64,000 bases of DNA from Iodobacter sp025352645 (GCF_033446605.1 NZ_JAWQUO010000022.1:20884-84883); one strand, 5' to 3'. Positions 26,485-36,111 are shown, counted from the stretch's first letter. Made by a program: numbers and translations. Notes: generated by a model from the letters alone, not told the origin.

Positions 26485-27132
26485 GTGGTCGAATCGGTCA
26501 AGGCGCAAGATACAGCAAACCGCATTTTAGATGCAGCCGAGCCTCTTTTTGTAGAACACGGCTTTGATGCCACTTCAATGCGCATGATTACGCAATCGGC
26601 CCGAGTCAATATTGCGGCAGTTAATTATTATTACCACTCTAAAGATGGTTTATTTCGCGCGGTATTTGAACGCCGCGCTGAGCCATTTGCCAGATTGCTA
26701 TTAGGCAAGCTAGAGGAATTAGAGCAAAGCGTCGCTCAGCCAACGGCAGATCAAGTCGCAGAAGCATTTGTAATGGCTTCTTTAGAAATGGGAAGAAATC
26801 CAGAATACGGTGGTTTATTGTTTGTTCGCTTAGTGGCTCGTACATTTGTTGAGCCGCATCCAGAATTAAAAGCGACTATGCCACAGCGATATGGTGAATT
26901 AACGCGGCGGTATTTAGCGGCATTAGGGCGGGCTTTACCGCATCTGTCTGAATTAGAAGTGCAATGGCGTTTCCATTTTTTATCTAGTGCTATGTTTAAT
27001 GCATTCGCTGGTAATAATGTTTTACGTTTATTTACCGAAAGCTCACTCGTCAATGCCCGTGATCCTGCATTGGTGGTTCGAATGTTAATGCCATTTATCC
27101 GTGCTGGCCTCAATGCGCCAGCAGCCCAATAA
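26485..27132 (+). CDS. TetR family regulator, PsrA-like fatty-acid degradation repressor
   Basis: A 215-residue TetR protein. The N-terminal helix-turn-helix region reads ILDAAEPLFVEHGFDATSMRMIT then VNIAAVNYYYHSKDGLFRAVF, very similar to the PsrA pattern (VNLAAVNYHF). The larger C-terminal domain would bind an acyl ligand. Start is GTG with CAGGAG eight bases upstream. It lies 35 bases after a perfect CAAAC/GTTTG palindrome and 11 bases before fadE, so the natural reading is a repressor of its own operon and of fatty-acid oxidation, released by long-chain fatty acid or acyl-CoA. The ligand is inferred from the family. Confidence 0.85.
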   Translation: MVESVKAQDTANRILDAAEPLFVEHGFDATSMRMITQSARVNIAAVNYYYHSKDGLFRAVFERRAEPFARLLLGKLEELEQSVAQPTADQVAEAFVMASLEMGRNPEYGGLLFVRLVARTFVEPHPELKATMPQRYGELTRRYLAALGRALPHLSELEVQWRFHFLSSAMFNAFAGNNVLRLFTESSLVNARDPALVVRMLMPFIRAGLNAPAAQ

Positions 27133-27143
27133 AGGAAACTGTC

Positions 27144-29693
27144 ATGACTAACTTGTTGCTGCATGTATTTGTCATTCTAGGAGCATTTATGCTTCTGGCT
27201 TACTGGCGTGCTCCGCTCTGGCTCAGCTCTGTGCTGTTTTTAGGTGCAACTGCTGCTGGTGTACAAATCGGCGGTATGCCGATGTATTCTCTGATTGTTG
27301 TTGGCGTTGTTGTAGCGCTGATCAATATCAAACCGATACGCCGCGCATTGTTAACGGGCCCTATTTTTGGTGTCTTCCGCAAAATCACCCCTGCCATGTC
27401 GCAAACTGAGCAAGAAGCGGTGGATGCGGGCACGGTATGGTGGGATCGCGATTTATTCTCAGGCAAGCCTGATTTCGATCGCCTGCATGCTATTCCGCAA
27501 GCCACCTTAACGGCTGAAGAGCAAGCCTTCTTAGATGGCCCAACTGAGCAGCTGTGCGCGATGCTGGATGATTGGAAAATCTCCACCCAGCATAAAGATT
27601 TGCCGCCTGAAGCTTGGCAGTTTATTAAAGATAACGGTTTCTTGGGCATGATCATCAAGAAGCAATACGGTGGTAAAGAATTCAGCAATACGGCGCATGC
27701 CCGTGTTGTAACCAAGATTGCAACGCGCTCTGGCTCGGCGGCTGTATCCGTGATGGTGCCAAACTCCCTCGGGCCAGGCGAATTGCTGCAGCATTATGGT
27801 ACCGATGAGCAAAAGAACTACTACCTGCCACGTTTAGCCAAGGGTATTGATATCCCTTGCTTTGCACTGACTAGCCCTGATGCCGGTTCAGATGCGGGTG
27901 GTATTCCTGACTTTGGTAAGGTTTGTCGTGGTAGCTACACCGATCCACGTACCGGTGCTTACCATGAAAATGTGTTGGGTATTCGCCTTTCTTGGGAAAA
28001 GCGTTATATCACACTGGGCCCAATCGCTACGGTGCTGGGTATGGCGTTCAAGCTGTATGACCCAGAGCATTTATTAAGCGAAAAAGAAGATATCGGTATT
28101 ACCTGCGCGCTGATTCCTACTGAGCACGAAGGCGTACATATTGGCCGTCGCCATTACCCTGGCACAGCGGTATTCCAGAACGGCCCGAACTGGGGTAAAG
28201 ACGTATTTATCCCTATGGATTGGGTGATTGGTGGCGCAGAGTACGTTGGCCAAGGCTGGCGCATGCTGGTTGAGTGCTTATCGGTAGGGCGTTGTATTTC
28301 TCTACCTGCCATGTCGGTAGCGTCAGGCATGGTGTCCTCTTACACCACCGGTGCTTACTCACGGATTCGTAATCAGTTTGGTTTATCGATTGGCCGCTTT
28401 GAAGGCGTGGACGAAGCGCTGGGCCGTATCGGTGGTATGACTTATCAGATGGATGCGGCACAACGCCTTGCGTTGGCTGGCCTTGATATGGGCGAAAAAC
28501 CATCCGTGCTGTCAGGTATTCTGAAGTATCACAACACCGAGCGCATGCGTAAGGTGATTAACGATGCAATGGATGTGCACGGTGGCAAAGCGGTATGTAC
28601 CGGCCCACGTAATTACCTTGCAGGTGCTTATGGTGCAATTCCGGTGGCCATTACGGTTGAAGGCGCAAACATCTTAACCCGCAGCATGATTATCTTTGGT
28701 CAGGGTGCAATTCGTTGCCATCCGTTTGTACTAACTGAATTACGCGCGGCAATGAATAAAGATTTACCTGCTTTTGATACCGCAGTAATTGGCCATATCG
28801 GCTTTGCGGTATCCAATGCAGTACGCGCTTTTGTGATGGGTTTGACGGGCGCAAAATTAGTTGGCTCACCAAAATCCGGTGCAATGGCGCAGCGTTATCG
28901 CAATGTAGTGCGTTTCTCTTCAGCTTTTGCATTCCTTGCTGATATGGGTATGGCCTCCCTTGGTGGTAGCTTGAAGTTCCGCGAAAAATTATCGGCGCGT
29001 TTGGGCGATATGTTGTCGGGTCTTTATATTGCGACTGCCGCATTGAAAAAATTCAATGATGATGGCGCACCCAAAGAAGACTTGCCACTGGTAGCTTGGG
29101 CGGTTGATTCGGCGCTATATGATTGTCAGGTCGCGATGGATGGCTTTATGGCTAATCATCCAAGCCGTGCGCTGGCATTGCTGATGCGCGTGCTGGTGTT
29201 CCCATTGGGCTTGAGCTTAAAAGCAGCAACAGATAGTGATGGCACTAAGATTGCACGTCTGTTGATGGAGCCATCAGTAGCCCGTGATCGCCTGACGCAA
29301 TACATGTATCGCTCAAAAGACGAAAACGATCCTGTTGGCGTGCTAGAGCATGCATTGAAAGCGGTGATCGAGACTGAAGCGTTGGAAGGTAAGCTGCGCA
29401 ACGCGCATCGCAAAGGTACTTTAAAGAGCATCACTTCAGGTGAGCGTTTGGCTGAGGCACTGAGCACAGGTTTGATTACAACGGCTGAATTTGCTGCTGT
29501 AGAGCGCGCTCGTCGCTTACGCCGTGAAGTGATTATGGTGGATGATTTTGATGCCACTTTGACATTCTCTGATGACAATGCCATTCATCGCGATATTTTA
29601 AACCAGCCTAAAGGCTTAGATATTGCGGCATCGCCTAAGGTGAATGCGGTGGAAAGTGTAAAAATAGCAACAGAAACTCGTCCAGTGTCATAA
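27144..29693 (+). CDS. fadE: Acyl-CoA dehydrogenase FadE
   Basis: FAD enzyme for the first step of beta-oxidation (acyl-CoA to trans-2-enoyl-CoA). The 849-residue length and N-terminal hydrophobic segments (about 1-65) are the FadE type, larger than ordinary 380-residue acyl-CoA dehydrogenases. Conserved blocks include GFLGMIIKKQYGGKEFS, CFALTSPDAGSDAGG, GRCISLPAMSVASG and DVHGGKAVC, with a C-terminal extension typical of FadE. It is 11 bases after the PsrA-like regulator and AAAGGA precedes the ATG; the two form one operon. A hairpin follows the stop codon. Confidence 0.95.
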   Translation: MTNLLLHVFVILGAFMLLAYWRAPLWLSSVLFLGATAAGVQIGGMPMYSLIVVGVVVALINIKPIRRALLTGPIFGVFRKITPAMSQTEQEAVDAGTVWWDRDLFSGKPDFDRLHAIPQATLTAEEQAFLDGPTEQLCAMLDDWKISTQHKDLPPEAWQFIKDNGFLGMIIKKQYGGKEFSNTAHARVVTKIATRSGSAAVSVMVPNSLGPGELLQHYGTDEQKNYYLPRLAKGIDIPCFALTSPDAGSDAGGIPDFGKVCRGSYTDPRTGAYHENVLGIRLSWEKRYITLGPIATVLGMAFKLYDPEHLLSEKEDIGITCALIPTEHEGVHIGRRHYPGTAVFQNGPNWGKDVFIPMDWVIGGAEYVGQGWRMLVECLSVGRCISLPAMSVASGMVSSYTTGAYSRIRNQFGLSIGRFEGVDEALGRIGGMTYQMDAAQRLALAGLDMGEKPSVLSGILKYHNTERMRKVINDAMDVHGGKAVCTGPRNYLAGAYGAIPVAITVEGANILTRSMIIFGQGAIRCHPFVLTELRAAMNKDLPAFDTAVIGHIGFAVSNAVRAFVMGLTGAKLVGSPKSGAMAQRYRNVVRFSSAFAFLADMGMASLGGSLKFREKLSARLGDMLSGLYIATAALKKFNDDGAPKEDLPLVAWAVDSALYDCQVAMDGFMANHPSRALALLMRVLVFPLGLSLKAATDSDGTKIARLLMEPSVARDRLTQYMYRSKDENDPVGVLEHALKAVIETEALEGKLRNAHRKGTLKSITSGERLAEALSTGLITTAEFAAVERARRLRREVIMVDDFDATLTFSDDNAIHRDILNQPKGLDIAASPKVNAVESVKIATETRPVS

Positions 29694-29699
29694 AAAAAG

Positions 29700-29728
29700 A
29701 GGGATTTCATCGGCGTGATGAAATCCCT
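29700..29728. terminator. Stem-loop after fadE
   Basis: AGGGATTTCATC (29700-29711) pairs perfectly with GATGAAATCCCT (29717-29728). The A run is on the 5' side, so the T tract is on the minus strand; on the plus strand it is a stable hairpin without a U tail. It may protect or weakly terminate the fadE transcript. Confidence 0.5.
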
Positions 29729-29924
29729 AATGCGCTGAAACAGTTGTTTGAATAAAAATAAGCTTGCACCCACTTAGTGTCCTAAAATCGATAAAGCCCA
29801 AATGCGCGAGATGAGTAAGGGCAGCTTACCATCTGCGAAAGTGCCAAAGAGTACTTGGGGTTTGTTGCAATTTTATTGCTTAGGATAAAATCACAGGCCA
29901 ATTGGCCGCCGTTGGAGATAGACG

Positions 29925-31229
29925 ATGTCTGAGACTATTCGTATGGCAATTCGTACTTTAGGTGTGGCAAGCTTATTCATTGCAGGCAACGCCCTTGCTT
30001 CTGGTTATCACTTTGGTGTGCAAAGCGTCAGCTCGCAAGGCGTTGCCAATTCAAACGCTGCTGAGGCAGAAGACGCTACTGTCTTGTTTTACAACCCAGC
30101 AGGGATGACGCGTTTACCAGGCACCAATATCTCTGGTGCTTTGGTCGTAGTTGATCCACATATCAGCTTTTCTAATCTGAATGCGACCAATAGCCGCAAA
30201 AAAACTGTTACTGGAAATGATGGTGGCTCTCCAACCGCGCCAGTCTATGTTCCGCAAACCTATATGACACATCAGATTAATGATCAGTTGTTTGTTGGTT
30301 TGGCCATGTTTGTGCCATTTGGTGATAAAACAAATTTTGATGAAAAATGGATCGGTCGTTATAACGGCACCGACCTTGAGCTAATGACGTTAGCGCTTAA
30401 TCCTTCGATTGCCTACAAGGTTAACGAGCAGTTTTCTGTTGGTGCAGGTGTCACGGCCCAATACATGAAAGCACGCTTTAAGAAAATGATTGATTTAGGC
30501 AAGCTAACCGTAGGCGGAAATCCTAGTCCGGCTCTTGATGGATCGATGGATTACGAAGGCGATAACTGGGCTTATGGCTTTAATCTGGGTGTCACTTGGA
30601 AGGTAGATGATAGTTTGCGCTTTGGTGCGGCTTATCGATCTAGCCTAAGCCATAGCCTGCAAGGTGATACTAAGTTTACCGTGCCGTCTGTTTTCCCTCC
30701 TGGTATTGCGGTGGCTGGAAAATTGCTTAATTCAAATGGTACGGTTGATTTAGAAACACCAGATTCATTTGCGATTAACTTTTATAAAAAATTAAATAGC
30801 CAATTTGCATTAACCGGTGATTGGACACATACCTGGCACTCTAAATTTCAAGATTTAATTCTGAAAACGGACGCTGGCTTTAATGCAGATATTGAACAAA
30901 AGTGGCGCGATACGGATCGCTTTTCTTTGGGTCTGAGTTATCAATATAACGATCCTTTGAAATTACGCTTTGGTTTGGCTTACGATCAATCGCCAGCAGA
31001 TCAGGCGAAATATCGTATTGCTAACTTGCCAGACAGCGATCGCTATTGGTTCTCAACAGGGTTTAACTACGCAATAGATAAAAATATGTCAGTCGATGTG
31101 GCTTATACCTATGTGAAGTTTAAAGACTCAAGCATGGCGAATATTGATAGCAGCAATGCCGTAACAACGAATGCAGATATTTCTGCCTATGCCAATGTAT
31201 TTGGTGCGCAATTGAACTACCGCTTCTGA
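29925..31229 (+). CDS. fadL: Outer-membrane long-chain fatty acid transporter FadL (OmpP1 family)
   Basis: Beta-barrel porin that brings long-chain fatty acids across the outer membrane. The 434-residue precursor has a signal peptide ending around NALAS, then the typical mature start GYHFGVQSVSSQGVANSNAAEAEDA and the conserved LFYNPAGMTRL. Alternating strands end in the aromatic C terminus LNYRF, the barrel-assembly signal. GGAGA lies six bases before the ATG; two further in-frame ATG codons could also start it. It sits between fadE and the fadB/fadA genes, supporting a role in fatty-acid use. Confidence 0.92.
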   Translation: MSETIRMAIRTLGVASLFIAGNALASGYHFGVQSVSSQGVANSNAAEAEDATVLFYNPAGMTRLPGTNISGALVVVDPHISFSNLNATNSRKKTVTGNDGGSPTAPVYVPQTYMTHQINDQLFVGLAMFVPFGDKTNFDEKWIGRYNGTDLELMTLALNPSIAYKVNEQFSVGAGVTAQYMKARFKKMIDLGKLTVGGNPSPALDGSMDYEGDNWAYGFNLGVTWKVDDSLRFGAAYRSSLSHSLQGDTKFTVPSVFPPGIAVAGKLLNSNGTVDLETPDSFAINFYKKLNSQFALTGDWTHTWHSKFQDLILKTDAGFNADIEQKWRDTDRFSLGLSYQYNDPLKLRFGLAYDQSPADQAKYRIANLPDSDRYWFSTGFNYAIDKNMSVDVAYTYVKFKDSSMANIDSSNAVTTNADISAYANVFGAQLNYRF

Positions 31230-31241
31230 TTTTTGTTTATC

Positions 31242-31269
31242 CCTCCCCTTAGCGGGGGAGGTTTCGTTT
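31242..31269 (+). terminator. Terminator after fadL
   Basis: CCTCCCC (31242-31248) pairs with GGGGAGG (31255-31261) and is followed by TTTCGTTT. Fairly strong stem with an interrupted T tract. Confidence 0.6.
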
Positions 31270-31319
31270 GACTCTGGGCGGCTCTCGCCGCTCTTCCTTT
31301 CCTTTTAGCGAGGCTAAAC

Positions 31320-33689
31320 ATGGCCAATACCGTGCATATCCGTCAGGTTGCCGTTCTCGGCGCGGGCGTAATGGGAGCGCAAATTGCTGCCCATCTTGCC
31401 AATGCGGGAATTAAAACCGTTTTATTTGATTTGCCTGCCAAAGAAGGTGATGCAAATGGCATTGCAACTAAAGCAATTGCCAATCTTAAAAAAATGAAAC
31501 CGTCGCCATTAGCCTCAGCGATGCGCGCGGATCATATTGAGCCTGCTAATTACGGCTCTGATTTAGAAAAACTAAAAGATTGCGATTTAATTATCGAGGC
31601 CATTGCTGAACGCCTTGATTGGAAACTCGATCTTTATGCCAAGATTGCACCTTTTGTAGCCCCTCACGCTATTCTGGCTTCCAATACATCGGGCTTGTCG
31701 ATTAATTCCTTAGCAGGTGGTGTACCTGAGCAATTACGCAGCCGTTTCTGCGGGATTCACTTCTTTAACCCACCACGCTATATGTATCTGGTTGAGCTGA
31801 TTGCGGACTCCCAGACTGATCCTGCAATGATGGATGCGCTGGAAAGCTTCCTTGCTACCCGCATGGGCAAGGGCGTAGTACGCGCTAAAGACACGCCTAA
31901 CTTTGTTGCCAACCGCATTGGTGTGTTCTCCATGCTGGCGACGATTTATCACGCCGAACGCCTCGGCATCCGTTTTGATGTGGTTGATGACCTGACTGGC
32001 CCGCGTCTTGGTCGTCCGAAATCAGCGACTTTCCGTACTGCCGACGTGGTTGGGCTGGATACCTTTGCTCATGTGGTTAAAACCATGACTGAGCAGTTGG
32101 CGTCAGATCCTTGGCACAAATACTTCACAGTTCCGGCATGGATGCAAAAGCTGATTGAAAACGGCGCTTTGGGCCAAAAAACCAAGGCTGGCGTATTTAA
32201 GAAAGTGGGCCGTGATGTATTGATGCTTGACCCTGCTACAGGCGAATATATTGCCGGTGGACAAAAGGGTAGCGATGAAGTGAAAGCGCTGCTCAAAATC
32301 ACTGATCCAGCTGCACGCTTTAAAGCATTACGCGAATCCGCTCATCCTGAAGCGCAATTCCTCTGGGCCTGCATGCGCGATGTATGGCATTACATCAGCT
32401 ATCATCTTGATACTATTGCCGATAACGCTCGCGATGTGGATTTTGCGATTCGCTGGGGTTTCGGCTGGAATCAAGGCCCGTTTGAACAGTGGCAAGCTGC
32501 TGGCTGGCAAGAGATCGCTGCGGCAATTGCTGCGGATTCAGCCGCTGGCCAAGCCATGAGCGATGTGGCGTTGCCAGCTTGGGTATCGGCACGTGATGCG
32601 GTGCATACCGCAGAAGGCTCATACAGCGCGGCAGATAATGCCCTGAAACAACGCTCCAACTTGCCGGTTTATAAGCGTCAGCTTTACCCGCCAACCGTGG
32701 TGGGTGATGCAGCACCAGTGTATGGCGAAACTATTTTTGAAAATGACGGCGTTCGTCTCTGGGCGCAAGCTGGTGAAGATGTCGCGGTTTTAAGCTTTAA
32801 AACCAAGGCGCATTGCATCGGCCCAGATGTATTGGCCGGTGTAAATCAAGCGGTAACGATCGCTGAAGAGCGTTACGCAGGTTTAGTGGTTTGGCACCCG
32901 GAAGCTCCGTTCTCGGTGGGTGCAGATTTGATGAGCATGGGCCCGGCCTTTATGACCGGCGACTTTGCTTCGATCGAAAACATGGTGGCCGAATTCCAAA
33001 AAGCCAGCATGCGCATCAAATATGCAGCAGTGCCGGTGGTTGGCGCAGCTCAGGGTTATGCCTTTGGCGGCGGTTGCGAATTTCTAATGCACTGCTCACG
33101 CGTTGTGGCCAGTCTTGAAACCTATATCGGCTTAGTTGAAGTCGGCGTGGGCCTCTTGCCGGCTGGTGGCGGTTGTAAAGAATTTGCACTACGCGCTTCG
33201 CAAGAAGCGAAGGGCGATATCGTTGGCGCGCTAAAAGACTACTACTTGTCTGTGGCGATGGCGAAAGTGGGCACCAGTGCAGAAGAAGGCCAGCAAATTG
33301 GCTATCTGCGTAGCTCCGACATTATTGTGTTTAACCCGAATGAATTGCTCTACGTGGCTAAAGCGCAAGTACGCGCCATGAGCGAATCAGGCTACAAAGC
33401 ACCGGTGAAGCCTAAATCCTTCGCTGTTGCGGGCCGTGCAGGCGCAGCCACGATCAAGGGCCAGCTGATCAATATGCTAGAAGGCGGCTTTATCTCCAAG
33501 CATGATTACCTGATTGCCGGCCATATCGCCGAAATCATGACGGGAGGTGACGTGGATGCGGGCACGCTGGTGGATGAAGAGTGGATCTTGAAGCTGGAAC
33601 GTGAGCGCTTTATGAAGCTGCTAAAAACCGGCAAAACGCAAGAACGCATCATGTACATGCTGGAAAACAACAAGCCGCTGCGTAACTAA
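31320..33689 (+). CDS. fadB: 3-hydroxyacyl-CoA dehydrogenase / enoyl-CoA hydratase, FadN-type domain order
   Basis: Bifunctional beta-oxidation enzyme of 789 residues. The dehydrogenase comes first: Rossmann motif VLGAGVMGAQIAAHLANAG (about 11-29), the catalytic-type segment GIHFFNPPRYMYLVELI, and NFVANRIGVF. The crotonase domain is C-terminal (GAAQGYAFGGGCEFLMHCSRVV and GLVEVGVGLLPAGGGCKE). This is the reverse of Escherichia coli FadB and matches the FadN layout of Bacillus subtilis, which has the same length. With FadA downstream it completes the cycle. A palindromic repeat fills the gap to fadA. Confidence 0.93.
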   Translation: MANTVHIRQVAVLGAGVMGAQIAAHLANAGIKTVLFDLPAKEGDANGIATKAIANLKKMKPSPLASAMRADHIEPANYGSDLEKLKDCDLIIEAIAERLDWKLDLYAKIAPFVAPHAILASNTSGLSINSLAGGVPEQLRSRFCGIHFFNPPRYMYLVELIADSQTDPAMMDALESFLATRMGKGVVRAKDTPNFVANRIGVFSMLATIYHAERLGIRFDVVDDLTGPRLGRPKSATFRTADVVGLDTFAHVVKTMTEQLASDPWHKYFTVPAWMQKLIENGALGQKTKAGVFKKVGRDVLMLDPATGEYIAGGQKGSDEVKALLKITDPAARFKALRESAHPEAQFLWACMRDVWHYISYHLDTIADNARDVDFAIRWGFGWNQGPFEQWQAAGWQEIAAAIAADSAAGQAMSDVALPAWVSARDAVHTAEGSYSAADNALKQRSNLPVYKRQLYPPTVVGDAAPVYGETIFENDGVRLWAQAGEDVAVLSFKTKAHCIGPDVLAGVNQAVTIAEERYAGLVVWHPEAPFSVGADLMSMGPAFMTGDFASIENMVAEFQKASMRIKYAAVPVVGAAQGYAFGGGCEFLMHCSRVVASLETYIGLVEVGVGLLPAGGGCKEFALRASQEAKGDIVGALKDYYLSVAMAKVGTSAEEGQQIGYLRSSDIIVFNPNELLYVAKAQVRAMSESGYKAPVKPKSFAVAGRAGAATIKGQLINMLEGGFISKHDYLIAGHIAEIMTGGDVDAGTLVDEEWILKLERERFMKLLKTGKTQERIMYMLENNKPLRN

Positions 33690-33700
33690 GCAATTCATCG

Positions 33701-33772
33701 GAGTAGGGTGGGCAAGGTTTTTTGCCCACGCGTGCCCAGCGTGGGCTCGATAAGGCGGAGCCCACCCTACTC
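33701..33772. repeat. Palindromic extragenic repeat, GTAGGG family, copy in the fadB-fadA gap
   Basis: GAGTAGGGTGGGC (33701-33713) is matched by GCCCACCCTACTC (33760-33772). Inner hairpins (GGGCAAGG..TTGCCC and CACGCGTGCCCAGCGTG) are also present. It lies 11 bases after the fadB stop and 28 before the fadA start, inside what should be one transcript. Confidence 0.8.
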
Positions 33773-33799
33773 AGAATACCCCCTATTTAGGAGCTCAAA

Positions 33800-35005
33800 A
33801 TGAGCAGACAGATTCAAGAAGCTTATATCGTTGCTGCCACGCGCAGCCCGGTTGGTAAAGCACCGCGCGGTATGTTGCGCAATGTACGCCCGGATGATTT
33901 GCTAGCCCATGTATTAAGAAGCGCGCTGGCGCAAGTGCCTCAGCTTGATCCTAAGCTGATCGAAGACGTGATCGTAGGCTGCGCCATGCCAGAAGCCGAG
34001 CAGGGGATGAATATTGCTCGTATGGCTGTGCTACTGGCCGGTTTGCCGGATACGGTGGGTGGTGTCACCATCAATCGTTTCTGCTCATCAGGCGTGAATG
34101 CGATTGCCATGGCTGCGGATAAAATCCGTTTGGGCGAAGCCGATGTGATGATTGCGGCGGGTACGGAAAGCATGTCGCAAGTGCCGATGATGGGAAATAA
34201 AATCTCCCTGAATCCTGAGATTTTCACTAAAAACGAAAATCTGGGTATTGCTTTCGGCATGGGCTTGACGGCAGAAAAGGTAGCCGAGCAGTGGAATGTT
34301 TCCCGTGAAGATCAAGACGCATTTGCGGTGGAATCTAACCGCCGCGCCCTGCACGCGATTGCTACCGGCGAATTCAAAGACGAAATCAGCCCGCTAGAAG
34401 TCTTCGCGCGCACGCCAAATTTGGCGACTGGTGAAGTTGAAGTCACTAGCAAGATTTGCGATACCGACGAAGGCCCACGCGCTGGTACCACTATGGAAGG
34501 CTTGGCTAAGCTTAAAACCGTATTCGCGGCTAAAGGCTCGGTCACTGCGGGTAATAGCTCGCAAATGTCGGACGGTGCTGGTGCGGTGATCTTGGTTTCT
34601 GAGCGCATTCTTAAGCAATTTAACTTAGTGCCATTAGCGCGCTACGTGACGTTTGCGGTAAAAGGCGTGCCCGCCCATATTATGGGGATTGGCCCGAAAG
34701 AAGCGATTCCTGCCGCGCTGAAGCTAGCTGGCCTGACGCTGGATGACTTGGGCTGGATTGAGCTGAACGAAGCGTTTGCGGCGCAAGCACTGGCTGTGGC
34801 GCGAGATTTGAATCTGGATATGAGCAAAGTAAACCCACTGGGTGGCGCGATTGCTTTAGGCCATCCGCTGGGTGCAACCGGTGCGATTCGTGCTGCAACC
34901 ATCGTGCACGGTATGCGCCGTCACGGTATGGCTGGTAAGTACGGCATGATCTCGATGTGTATTGGTACCGGTATGGGCGCTGCTGGGATTATTCAGTCGC
35001 TGTAA
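33800..35005 (+). CDS. fadA: Acetyl-CoA acyltransferase (3-ketoacyl-CoA thiolase) FadA
   Basis: Last step of beta-oxidation, cleaving 3-ketoacyl-CoA with CoA to release acetyl-CoA. The 401-residue product has the nucleophilic Cys95 in NRFCSSGVNAIA, the His in GGAIALGHPLGATGA, and the second Cys in SMCIGTGMGAAGI, the complete thiolase set. TAGGAG lies eight bases before the ATG. It follows fadB in the same direction and is closed by a terminator 22 bases after the stop. Confidence 0.95.
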   Translation: MSRQIQEAYIVAATRSPVGKAPRGMLRNVRPDDLLAHVLRSALAQVPQLDPKLIEDVIVGCAMPEAEQGMNIARMAVLLAGLPDTVGGVTINRFCSSGVNAIAMAADKIRLGEADVMIAAGTESMSQVPMMGNKISLNPEIFTKNENLGIAFGMGLTAEKVAEQWNVSREDQDAFAVESNRRALHAIATGEFKDEISPLEVFARTPNLATGEVEVTSKICDTDEGPRAGTTMEGLAKLKTVFAAKGSVTAGNSSQMSDGAGAVILVSERILKQFNLVPLARYVTFAVKGVPAHIMGIGPKEAIPAALKLAGLTLDDLGWIELNEAFAAQALAVARDLNLDMSKVNPLGGAIALGHPLGATGAIRAATIVHGMRRHGMAGKYGMISMCIGTGMGAAGIIQSL

Positions 35006-35026
35006 GCCAATAAATCATCTCTCCTT

Positions 35027-35058
35027 AAACCCACGGCGTAAAATCTGTGGGTTTTTTT
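35027..35058 (+). terminator. Rho-independent terminator of fadB-fadA
   Basis: AAACCCAC (35027-35034) pairs with GTGGGTTT (35047-35054), followed by seven T. It ends only 19 bases before the next start codon, so the chalcone-isomerase-like gene may rely on read-through or a promoter within this stretch. Confidence 0.8.
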
Positions 35059-35076
35059 GCAAGGAAGTAAAAGAAA

Positions 35077-35640
35077 ATGAAAAAGCTCTTAATGACCGCT
35101 TCATTTGTACTTGCTACTCAAAGCAGTATGGCTTTGGAAGTGGCAGGGATTAATCTGGCCGATCATGCCGAATTAGCCAGCCAGTCTTTGGCGCTAAACG
35201 GTGCAGGCGTACGTAAAAAAGTGTTCTTTGATGTGTATTTAGCCGCGCTGTATGTGCCGAGCAAAACGCAAGATGCCTCCGCCGTCGTCAATGCCGCATC
35301 ACCACGCCGTATGGAGCTGCGTATGCTGCGTGAAGTTTCTGCCGCCACCATGCACGAGGGTTTTGTGGATGGCTTGAAAGCTAACCAAAGCGAGGCTGTT
35401 TTAGCCACACTAGCACCAAAAATTGCCGAGCTGGAGCAGGTATTTAAACAGGTTAAAACCGCCGCCAAGGGCGATGTGATTCAGCTTGATTTTATGCCTG
35501 GCCAAGGAACGCGGGTTACTGTGCGTGGCAAGACCTATGCAATGATTACAGGGGATGACTTTGCTGCGGCGATGTTATCGATCTGGCTGGGGCGTGCGCC
35601 AGTGAATGATGGTTTGAAAGCGGCTCTACTCGGTAAGTAA
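35077..35640 (+). CDS. Exported chalcone-isomerase-like protein
   Basis: A 187-residue protein with a signal peptide (MKKLLMTASFVLATQSSMA) and a chalcone isomerase-type fold: VRKKVFFDVYLAALYVPSKTQDAS and ELRMLREVSAATMHEGFVDGLKAN are characteristic of the bacterial periplasmic branch. Eukaryotic members bind fatty acids; a similar role here beside fad genes is attractive but unproven. AAGGAAG precedes the ATG. Confidence 0.87.
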   Translation: MKKLLMTASFVLATQSSMALEVAGINLADHAELASQSLALNGAGVRKKVFFDVYLAALYVPSKTQDASAVVNAASPRRMELRMLREVSAATMHEGFVDGLKANQSEAVLATLAPKIAELEQVFKQVKTAAKGDVIQLDFMPGQGTRVTVRGKTYAMITGDDFAAAMLSIWLGRAPVNDGLKAALLGK

Positions 35641-35659
35641 GCAGTCTTTTAAAGTTTTT

Positions 35660-35739
35660 AGGACAAGTCATAAGCAGTGCGTAGATGGGCCTTGGTTGTT
35701 TAGAGTGCCTTATGCATGGTTTATGGCTTGTCCTTTTTT
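35660..35739 (+). terminator. Long-stem hairpin with T tract
   Basis: AGGACAAGTCATAA (35660-35673) pairs with TTATGGCTTGTCCT (35721-35734) with one G-T wobble and then six T. The 47-base loop is long for a simple terminator, so it may also be the 3' end of a small RNA. Confidence 0.5.
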
Positions 35740-35885
35740 GCGCTTGGCGTTTGGTACAAGAGCCTCTGGATTGCCGATAAAAACACATGGGGATGACGTA
35801 CTTTTAGAGGAAAAAGATTAGAGTTTAAGCCTGTTGAGCGAAGCCGTTAACCAAGGCATTTTTTGTATTTAAGAAGCGAATATAT

Positions 35886-35898
35886 GTAGTAATACTAC
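35886..35898. promoter_or_regulatory. GTAGT-N3-ACTAC palindrome, upstream copy
   Basis: GTAGTAATACTAC is a perfect odd palindrome and recurs almost exactly 120 bases downstream (36006). The region between is strongly A+T rich. Likely a protein binding site; the factor is not recognised. Confidence 0.45.
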
Positions 35899-36005
35899 CA
35901 TTTTGTGTTTTTTATTTTATTAATAATTACCGTTCAATTTATTGATTTTATTGTGTTTTATGTTTAAATATGTAGTTTAAAATATATTTTTTTGACGTTT
36001 AATAG

Positions 36006-36018
36006 GTAGTTTTACTAC
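36006..36018. promoter_or_regulatory. GTAGT-N3-ACTAC palindrome, downstream copy
   Basis: GTAGTTTTACTAC repeats the arms of the site at 35886-35898. It ends eight bases before a candidate -35 box (TTGCGT, 36027-36032), the position used by many activators. Confidence 0.45.
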
Positions 36019-36026
36019 AAAAATAC

Positions 36027-36055
36027 TTGCGTGCGATCTGTAGTTTTGTTAAAGT
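36027..36055 (+). promoter_or_regulatory. Candidate promoter of the 26-residue peptide unit
   Basis: TTGCGT (36027-36032) and TAAAGT (36050-36055) with a 17-base spacer. An alternative is TTGACG (35992-35997) with CTACAA 17 bases on, in which case the downstream palindrome would overlap the -10 region. Confidence 0.4.
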
Positions 36056-36111
36056 AGCTCCATTGCTTGATTGGGAACAGATGTCTGGCCCAAGTCACTA
36101 AGGAGCTCGTT

